Shown piece after piece: positions 6,172-10,986 of a DNA stretch of 10,986 bases. The position numbers were made by a program, and so were the translations under genes. Position 1 is the first letter of the stretch; each line of letters opens with the position of its first letter. Origin of the DNA: an uncultured Acidaminococcus sp. (lineage in GTDB: Bacteria > Bacillota > Negativicutes > Acidaminococcales > Acidaminococcaceae); assembly GCA_900770265.1 (NCBI GenBank), contig CAAGJR010000151.1, forward strand, positions 1 to 10,986. The letters are read 5' to 3'. Under the pieces are notes generated by a model. That model was not told the DNA's origin. It saw nothing but the letters and a program-made list of their open reading frames with translations, and made no database searches.

Positions 6172-6285
6172 TGTCCCCCCTGAAAGGGGGAAAGGTCCCG
6201 CTAGCGGGTAGGGGGTTCTCACACCCGATGAGAGACCTATCCACCAGCCATTCGGCTGGTCCCCCTTCCCTTTCTGGGAAGGACA
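6172..6285 (+). repeat. ~113-bp hairpin-rich intergenic repeat, copy 2
   Basis: A 114-bp direct copy of 3213-3324, in the same orientation. Outside one hairpin the two copies differ by only four substitutions and one extra C by eye. The variable hairpin here is TCTCA/TGAGA around CACCCGA, flanked by GGT/ACC with one bulged G, replacing the CATAC/GTATG stem of copy 1. The second hairpin is the full 12-base palindrome CCCGCTAGCGGG. The terminal match is CCCTGAAAGGG against CCCTTTCTGGG, with one mismatch. It lies between the end of the ABC operon and a bidirectional terminator. Confidence 0.85.
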
Positions 6286-6290
6286 AAGCA

Positions 6291-6333
6291 AAAAAAAGAA
6301 CTGCTGCACATTGTGTGCAGCAGTTCTTTTTTT
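6291..6333. terminator. Bidirectional terminator between convergent transcription units
   Basis: A perfect 20-bp stem (6291-6310 with 6314-6333) around the loop TTG. It begins with a run of A and ends with a run of T, so either strand gives a GC-containing hairpin followed by a U-tract. It lies 8 bases after the spoVS stop on the - strand and also faces readthrough from the ABC operon on the + strand. Confidence 0.92.
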
Positions 6334-6340
6334 ACGATAC

Positions 6341-6601
6341 TCAGCGAGGTTCCACCAGCAGTTTGATGGCCGTCCGTTCTTCGCCGTCGATGTTGATGTC
6401 GATGAACGCGGGGACACAAACCAGGTCCATGCCATGCGGTGCCACGAACCCACGGGCAATGGCAACGGCTTTCACAGCCTGGTTCAGAGCGCCGGCCCCA
6501 ATGGCCTGGATCTCTGCTTTACCATTTTCTCTCAATACTCCTGCTAATGCACCTGCTACAGAATTCGGATTGGATTTTGTCGAAACTTTTAGTACATCCA
6601 T
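6341..6601 (-). CDS. spoVS: Stage V sporulation protein S (SpoVS)
   Basis: Small Alba-fold protein that in Bacillus acts during sporulation (coat and septation effects); its molecular action is unclear, and it is also found in many non-sporulating bacteria. The 86-residue product has exactly the usual family length and the near-invariant sequence pattern: MDVLKVSTKSNPNSVAGALA (1-20), EIQAIGAGALNQAVKAVAIA (30-49), then PAFIDINIDGEERTAIKLLVEP near the end. The ATG has a GAGGGGGA ribosome site 7 bases upstream and a promoter about 110 bases upstream. The gene appears to be its own unit, separated from nudF by 177 bases and ended by the strong hairpin at 6291-6333. Few families are this well conserved, so the identity is firm; the cellular role here is not. 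Confidence 0.96.
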   Translation of the reverse strand: MDVLKVSTKSNPNSVAGALAGVLRENGKAEIQAIGAGALNQAVKAVAIARGFVAPHGMDLVCVPAFIDINIDGEERTAIKLLVEPR

Positions 6602-6708
6602 GTTCGTTCCCCCTCATCTTATTGTGGGATTTCGGTAAAACGTTCATTCCCCCCTGTCCCAATCTTGACTCGGAGGCGTTTAACGTTTCCCAAAATCAAT
6701 TTACGTTC

Positions 6709-6738
6709 ATTATAACATAAATTCCGGGAAAGTGTTAC
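6709..6738 (-). promoter_or_regulatory. Probable sigma-A-type promoter of spoVS
   Basis: On the - strand a perfect TATAAT (6714 down to 6709) lies 18 bases after GTAACA (6738-6733), a 4 of 6 match to the -35 consensus. Transcription would start near 6702, leaving an untranslated leader of about 100 bases. The surrounding AT-rich stretch stands out from the GC-rich genes. Confidence 0.6.
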
Positions 6739-6756
6739 ATTTATTTTTAATTTTAC

Positions 6757-6774
6757 AAACTTCTTACGAAGTTT
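6757..6774 (-). terminator. Possible weak terminator after nudF
   Basis: AAACTTC/GAAGTTT (6757-6763 with 6768-6774), a 7-bp stem with a 4-base loop, lies 4 bases past the nudF stop. The following U-tract on the - strand is broken (TTTGTAAAATT), so termination would be weak; the T-run is better on the + strand. It may simply separate nudF from the spoVS promoter. Confidence 0.4.
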
Positions 6775-6778
6775 TTTA

Positions 6779-7333
6779 TCAGGCTTCTTTTTTCAGGAAG
6801 TACAATAGAAGCGCTGACAGGGTTTTTGCATCAAAGATGTCTTCTGACAGGACCATTTGTTTCACTTTTTCTTCGGGCAGGGTTACAACATCCAGGAACT
6901 CGTCCGGATCTGGATGCTGTTTACCCTGGTGCAGTCCTTTGGCAAGGAACAGGTGTATGGTCTCATCGGTAAAGCCCGGGGTGGTGCAGATGGAGGTGAG
7001 TTTGGTCCAGCTGTCGGCGGTGAGCCCCGTTTCTTCGGAAAGTTCCCGCTTGGCGCTGGGCAGGAATTCCTCGCCATTTTCCAGCTTGCCCGCCGGGATT
7101 TCATAGATGACCGAATGGACCGGGTAGCGGTACTGCTTCACGAACACCATATCGCCGTTTTCCGTCACCGGCAGGATGCCCACCGCACCGGGGTGCTTGA
7201 TGGTTTCCCGGGTGGCAGCGTCCCCGTTGGGCAGCTTCACCTTGTCCACGAACAGATGCAGCAGCTTGCCGCTGAAGGCTTCTTTGCTGGAAACCTCCGT
7301 TTCGTCCAAACGATCCTCATGCATGGTTTTCAT
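6779..7333 (-). CDS. nudF: NUDIX hydrolase, ADP-ribose pyrophosphatase type
   Basis: Predicted to hydrolyse ADP-ribose to AMP and ribose 5-phosphate, clearing a reactive product of NAD turnover in the cytoplasm. The 184-residue protein has a complete Nudix box at 82-104: G82, E88, then RELSEETGL (96-104), which holds the metal-binding glutamates. A proline (P119, in TTPGFTDE) lies 16 residues after the box glycine G103, the marker that separates ADP-ribose pyrophosphatases from other Nudix enzymes. The N-terminal strands and GILPVTENGDMVFVKQYRYP (52-71) also fit this subfamily. The start ATG overlaps the recN stop in an ATGA arrangement, indicating coupled translation; AAGGAG lies 11 bases upstream. 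A second ATG at residue 4 is an alternative start. Confidence 0.92.
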   Translation of the reverse strand: MKTMHEDRLDETEVSSKEAFSGKLLHLFVDKVKLPNGDAATRETIKHPGAVGILPVTENGDMVFVKQYRYPVHSVIYEIPAGKLENGEEFLPSAKRELSEETGLTADSWTKLTSICTTPGFTDETIHLFLAKGLHQGKQHPDPDEFLDVVTLPEEKVKQMVLSEDIFDAKTLSALLLYFLKKEA

Positions 7334-9036
7334 TTTGTACCAAACTCCTTCTTCTTATACTGCGCCGCCATGGCCAGCAGCTCTTTGGCGTTGGCCCGGG
7401 CCGACCGGGACGCATTGGTGCCGCCGGTCATGCGCATGATTTCCTGGATGCGGCCCTCGGTATCCAGTACCTGCACCTGGCTGGTGGTGCTGCCCTTCTC
7501 CGTGCTCTTGCTGATGTACAGCTGCCGGTCGGCGAAGCAGGCGATCTGGGCCAGGTGGGTGATGCACAGCACCTGCCGCCGGTGGGCGATCAGGGCCATC
7601 TTTTCGGCCATCTTCTGGGCGGTGACGCCCCCCACCCCGGTATCGATCTCGTCGAAGATCATGGTGGGCACGCCGAATTTTTCCAGCAGCACCGTCTTCA
7701 GCGCCAGGGCGAACCGGCTCAGTTCCCCGCCGGAAGCGATCCGGCCCAGGGGTTTCAGGTCCATGCCCGCGTTTGCGGAGAACAGGAACACCACCTGGTC
7801 CTGGCCCTTGCCGTGACATTCAGGCAGCCGGGTGAACTGCAGGTCCACGCGGCCTTCGGGCATGGCCAGGTCCCGGATGTGGGGCAAAAGATCCTTCACC
7901 AGCTGGGTGGCCGCCTTCTTCCGGGCTTTCGTCAGGGTATCGGCCTCCGTCTGCATCTCGGCCTTCAGCAGCGCTTCCTGCTTGCGCAGCCGGGCCAGGG
8001 TGGATTCCAGGCTCAGCAGCCCCGCGTATTCGTTCTGGGCCTTTTCCCGGTAGGCCAGCACCTCTTCCAGGGTGCCGCCGTACTTCTGTTTCAGCCGGTA
8101 CAGCTGGTCCAGCCGCTCCTGGGCGGCTTCCAGGGTCTCCCGGTCGTCATGGTCGGCGGACAAAATGTCCCCCAGGCTCTGGCGCACGTCCTCCAGGGAT
8201 TCCCAGGCACTGGACAGCTCTTCCGCAATGGGCTGCAGCTCCGGCGCGTAGGAGACGACGCCGCTCAGGGTGGCCTGGGCATTGTTGATGGCGTCCAGGG
8301 CGCTGGGCAGGGTGTCCTCCCCGCCTTCCAGCAGGTGATGGGCCTCCCCCACCGCCTGGAGGATCTTCTCCTGGTTGCTCAGCTTCCGCACCGTCTCCCG
8401 CAGGGCCTCGTCCTCCCCGGGCTGGATGTGGGCATCGTCGATCTCCTGGATCTCCTCTTCCAGCCGTTTCAGGTCCTCGGTCTGGTGGGCGTCCTTCAGC
8501 AGCCACTTCTTCACCGTCTCCCGGGCCTTGTCGTAGGCCACGAACTTCTCCTGGTACCGTTCCAGAAGCGGCGGCAGGCTGGCGTCATAGCTGTCCAAAA
8601 CGGTTAGCGCCGCGCCGGGGGCCAGCAGGGTCTGGTTCTCGTGCTGCCCGTGGATATCCACCAGCTGGGCGGCCAGCCGGGTGAGCACGTACACCGGCAC
8701 CTGGCGTTCGTTCACGTAGGCCTGGCTCTTGCCCGAGGCATTCACCTTCCGGCGCAGGAACAGGGTATCGTCCCCCAGGTCCAGGTCCAGCTCCCGCAGG
8801 ATGTCGTGGACCGCCACCAGCCCTTCGATGTCGAACACAGCCTGGATCCAGTAGGCCTCCGCACCCTGGCGCAGGTAATCCACGCTGGCCCGGCTGCCCA
8901 GCACGATGCTGAACGCGTCGATCAGGATACTTTTCCCGGCCCCGGTCTCCCCGGTGAACACGTTGAACCCGGGGGTGAAATCCACCCGCAGGTGGTCGAT
9001 CAGAGCAAAATTGTGTACTTCCAGACTGGTCAGCAT
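7330..9036 (-). CDS. recN: DNA repair protein RecN
   Basis: SMC-like ATPase that acts early in recombinational repair of double-strand breaks, holding DNA ends together. The 568-residue product has the full family layout: an N-terminal ATPase half opening with SLEVHNFALIDHL and Walker A GETGAGKS (29-36); a long middle region rich in Glu, Leu, Arg and Lys (about 155-380) that fits the short antiparallel coiled coil of RecN; and a C-terminal half with the signature ASGGELSRFALALK near 435, Walker B IFDEIDTGVGG near 460 and CITHLAQIA near 485. Length is normal. The ATG lies one base after the argR stop, with AAGAAGG inside the argR end as ribosome site, and its own stop overlaps the nudF start, so it sits in the middle of a tightly packed operon. 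Confidence 0.97.
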   Translation of the reverse strand: MLTSLEVHNFALIDHLRVDFTPGFNVFTGETGAGKSILIDAFSIVLGSRASVDYLRQGAEAYWIQAVFDIEGLVAVHDILRELDLDLGDDTLFLRRKVNASGKSQAYVNERQVPVYVLTRLAAQLVDIHGQHENQTLLAPGAALTVLDSYDASLPPLLERYQEKFVAYDKARETVKKWLLKDAHQTEDLKRLEEEIQEIDDAHIQPGEDEALRETVRKLSNQEKILQAVGEAHHLLEGGEDTLPSALDAINNAQATLSGVVSYAPELQPIAEELSSAWESLEDVRQSLGDILSADHDDRETLEAAQERLDQLYRLKQKYGGTLEEVLAYREKAQNEYAGLLSLESTLARLRKQEALLKAEMQTEADTLTKARKKAATQLVKDLLPHIRDLAMPEGRVDLQFTRLPECHGKGQDQVVFLFSANAGMDLKPLGRIASGGELSRFALALKTVLLEKFGVPTMIFDEIDTGVGGVTAQKMAEKMALIAHRRQVLCITHLAQIACFADRQLYISKSTEKGSTTSQVQVLDTEGRIQEIMRMTGGTNASRSARANAKELLAMAAQYKKKEFGTK

Positions 9037-9037
9037 G

Positions 9038-9493
9038 TTACCGTACCTTCTTGGCCACCAGACGGCGTTTCACCGTTTCTACATTGTCCTTGCTGTCCAC
9101 GATGAGCAGCACCGTGTCGTCGCCGCCCACGGTACCCAGCAGTTCCTTCCAGTTCAGGTGGTCCAGGGCATAGGCCACGGCCTGGGCCGTACCGGGCAGG
9201 GTGTGCAGCACGATCAGGTTCTCGGCGGAGCTGATGGTGAGGGTGTAGCCCCGCAGGGTGTCCTCCAGCCGTTCCGCCGTCAAAACCTTGCTGTTCTCCG
9301 AAGGGAAGGAATATTTGTACCGGCCATCTTCGCCGGGGATCTTGATCAGCATCATTTCCTTGATGTCCCGGGATACGGTGGCCTGGGTCACGTTGAAGCC
9401 GGCCTCCTTCAGAGCCTCGGCCAGATCGCTCTGGGTTTCGATGGCCTGGTTCTTGATGATGTTCTTGATGGCTTCCTGTCTGGATAATTTCAT
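9038..9493 (-). CDS. argR: Arginine repressor ArgR
   Basis: Arginine-responsive DNA-binding protein that represses arginine synthesis and adjusts catabolism genes, and that in other bacteria acts as a hexamer. The 151-residue product has the N-terminal winged helix with the recognition segment TQATVSRDIKEM (36-47, invariant SR at 41-42), and the C-terminal oligomerisation and arginine-binding domain with HTLPGTAQAVAYALD (97-111) and GTVGGDDT (120-127), whose paired aspartates contact arginine in known structures. The start has a strong AGGAGGT 9 bases upstream; the A and G of the nadK stop codon TAG form the first bases of that site. The gap to nadK is 14 bases. No argininosuccinate or carbamoyl-phosphate genes are nearby; location beside recN is the usual Firmicute arrangement. 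Confidence 0.96.
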   Translation of the reverse strand: MKLSRQEAIKNIIKNQAIETQSDLAEALKEAGFNVTQATVSRDIKEMMLIKIPGEDGRYKYSFPSENSKVLTAERLEDTLRGYTLTISSAENLIVLHTLPGTAQAVAYALDHLNWKELLGTVGGDDTVLLIVDSKDNVETVKRRLVAKKVR

Positions 9494-9507
9494 GCTCTGG
9501 GTACCTC

Positions 9508-10386
9508 CTATAAGATGGTCTGGCCCTCGTTCTTCAGCATCCGGTCCTGCCAGGTGGCGTAATAGGAAAGGGGCGTGATGCGGACGAAATGGGCGTCGCT
9601 GGGACTTTTTTCGATGAGAGCCCGCTGGTCCCAGTCCAGCCGGCTTACGGTCATCCCGTCCGCGGAGATCAGGATGGTCTCGTAGGGCGGCCGGGGCGTA
9701 ATTTCAATGGGATGCTCCATGGGGATCACCAGCGGGCGGGCATGGAGTGCGTGGGGGCAGATGGGCGTGATGATGCTCACCTTCAGGCTGGGGTGCACCA
9801 CCGGTCCGCCGGCCGAAAGGGAATAGGCCGTGGAACCCGTGGCCGTGGCGATGATCAGCCCGTCGCTGGGGGCGTTGGCCGTGGGTTCGCCGGCGATCTT
9901 CAGGCTCAGCCGGGTCAGCCGGGACCGGTCGGCACTTTCCAGCACCATGTCGTTCAGGGCGTGGGCCTTGCAGGTCATCTTTTCGCCCCGCCACACGGTC
10001 AGCTGCAGCATATTCCGCTTTTCCAGGGTGTAGTCCCCCTGCTTCATTTTGAGGAGCGCCTTGTACAGGTCCGGGGCCCCCACTTCCGTGAGAAAGCCCA
10101 GCTTGCCCATGTTCACCCCCAAAAGCGGGATGTCAAGCGGCGTCACGTACCGGGCCGCCCGCAATATGGTGCCGTCGCCGCCCAGGGTGAGCGCCAGGGA
10201 AAGCTGGCTGAGGCTGGCCGGGTCTTCCTGGTCGTAGCCCATGACCCCGTAGGCCCCGGCGATTTCCTGGGGAAAGGCAATGGGGATCTCCTGCTCCCGG
10301 CAGAATTCCACCACTTTGGGCAGAATGGCCCGTACCTTTTCCTTGGGCAGGTTGGGAAAGATCCCGATCCGCAGCCGCTTTTCCAT
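9508..10386 (-). CDS. nadK: NAD kinase
   Basis: Phosphorylates NAD to NADP in the cytoplasm, the only route to NADP in most bacteria. The 292-residue protein has the family motifs in order: GGDGT (69-73) for phosphate binding and catalysis, [14 protein letters not shown] (88-101), ALNDMVLE (143-150; this position is NE in many homologues, ND here), the glycine-rich [20 protein letters not shown] (174-193) that binds the NAD adenosine, and SADG (241-244) in the C-terminal part. Length is usual. ATG 10386 has a GAGGGGGAG ribosome site just upstream. The upstream tlyA stop is 15 bases away and argR follows after 14 bases, so this is a compact operon in which nadK lies between tlyA and argR. Confidence 0.97.
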   Translation of the reverse strand: MEKRLRIGIFPNLPKEKVRAILPKVVEFCREQEIPIAFPQEIAGAYGVMGYDQEDPASLSQLSLALTLGGDGTILRAARYVTPLDIPLLGVNMGKLGFLTEVGAPDLYKALLKMKQGDYTLEKRNMLQLTVWRGEKMTCKAHALNDMVLESADRSRLTRLSLKIAGEPTANAPSDGLIIATATGSTAYSLSAGGPVVHPSLKVSIITPICPHALHARPLVIPMEHPIEITPRPPYETILISADGMTVSRLDWDQRALIEKSPSDAHFVRITPLSYYATWQDRMLKNEGQTIL

Positions 10387-10401
10387 AGTAACTCCCCCTC
10401 T

Positions 10402-10986
10402 TTATTTCTCCAGGGTCTCGTGGGAGGCTTTCACCACCGCCTGGATCTTCTCCGGCGTGATGGCGTCCTCGCCCTGTTTCCCCATATAGAACAGATATTC
10501 GATGTTGCCCTCCGGCCCCCGGATGGGCGAAAAATCAAGGCCCAGGGGCACAAAGCCCAGGTCACGGGCCAGGTTGACCACTTTTTCGATGACTTCCAGG
10601 TGCACGGCCGGGTCCCGGACCACACCCTTCTTGCCCACTTTCTCCCGGCCCGCTTCGAACTGGGGCTTGATGAGGGCAATGACGAAGCCGTCGGGCTTCA
10701 GGATTTTATAGGCGCTGGGCAGCACCTTGTCCAGGGAGATGAACGCCACGTCGATGGTAATGGCGTCCACCAGTTCGCCCAGGGAATCGGCTTCCAGGAA
10801 CCGGACGTTCGTCCGTTCCATATTCACCGCCCGGGGGTCCTGGCGAAGCTTCCAGGCCAGCTGGCCGTAGCCCACGTCCACGGCGTACACCTTCACGGCC
10901 CCGTGCTGCAGGGCGCAGTCGGTGAAGCCGCCGGTGCTGGCACCCAGATCGGCCACCACCTTGCCTTCCAGGCTGATGGGGAACAC
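10402..10986 (-). CDS. tlyA: TlyA-family rRNA 2'-O-methyltransferase (5' partial)
   Basis: SAM-dependent ribose methyltransferase of the TlyA/YqxC family; characterised members methylate 16S and 23S rRNA cytidines, and some are reported as haemolysins. The visible 194 residues are the methyltransferase domain. They include the SAM-binding motif ADLGASTGGFTD (about 12-23), an acidic YAVDVGYGQL after the second strand, the segment IDVAFISLDKVLP, and the catalytic-region KPQFEAGR with its conserved lysine. The family is usually about 270 residues, so roughly 75 N-terminal residues, including the S4 RNA-binding domain, lie beyond the window edge. The frame is open to base 10986; the GTG at the edge is internal. 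The gene precedes nadK by 15 bases, matching the common dxs-tlyA-nadK/argR-recN order. Confidence 0.93.
   Translation of the reverse strand: MFPISLEGKVVADLGASTGGFTDCALQHGAVKVYAVDVGYGQLAWKLRQDPRAVNMERTNVRFLEADSLGELVDAITIDVAFISLDKVLPSAYKILKPDGFVIALIKPQFEAGREKVGKKGVVRDPAVHLEVIEKVVNLARDLGFVPLGLDFSPIRGPEGNIEYLFYMGKQGEDAITPEKIQAVVKASHETLEK

Noticed and set aside
7555..8607. Open frame of 350 codons on the + strand opposite recN (also 6857-7816)
   Set aside because: Antisense to recN and nudF, low-complexity translation with no conserved motif.

Overview
The window looks like chromosomal DNA from an anaerobic bacterium of the Firmicutes, most likely class Negativicutes and perhaps the Acidaminococcus/Phascolarctobacterium group. 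That placement is inference. It rests on a tripartite tricarboxylate transporter, a SpoVS protein, an [FeFe]-hydrogenase-associated TM1266-like protein, the tlyA-nadK-argR-recN order, and GC-rich coding sequence with AT-rich control regions. No rRNA or tRNA gene, CRISPR array, phage gene or transposase gene was seen.

Layout. (1) 1-3088, + strand: a TctC-TctB-TctA secondary carboxylate transporter, with the first gene cut by the window edge. A strong stem-loop lies between tctC and tctB, and a terminator follows tctA. (2) 3089-3370: a spacer holding that terminator and copy 1 of a ~113-bp hairpin-rich repeat. (3) 3371-6072, + strand: a tightly coupled operon of a TM1266-like regulator, an ABC permease, an ABC ATPase and a lipoprotein substrate-binding protein of the NitT/TauT/NMT1 type. 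(4) 6073-6340: a spacer with a heptamer array, a terminator, copy 2 of the ~113-bp repeat in the same orientation, and a bidirectional terminator. (5) 6341-10986, - strand: spoVS on its own promoter, and upstream of it the housekeeping operon tlyA (partial)-nadK-argR-recN-nudF.

How the parts relate. The - strand operon is typical Firmicute core: rRNA methylation, NADP supply, arginine regulation, recombination repair and ADP-ribose clean-up. The + strand half is accessory uptake: one ion-driven carboxylate importer and one ATP-driven importer of unknown substrate, the latter tied by overlapping genes to a putative hydrogenase-system regulator.

The points most worth a second look are the regulator-transporter operon, the two direct copies of the structured repeat that bracket it (one hairpin differs in sequence yet stays paired), the AGTGACT heptamer arrays directly after both substrate-binding-protein genes, and spoVS beside recN-nudF at the place where many spore-formers carry spoIVB-spo0A. 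None of these proves a new system; they are candidates.
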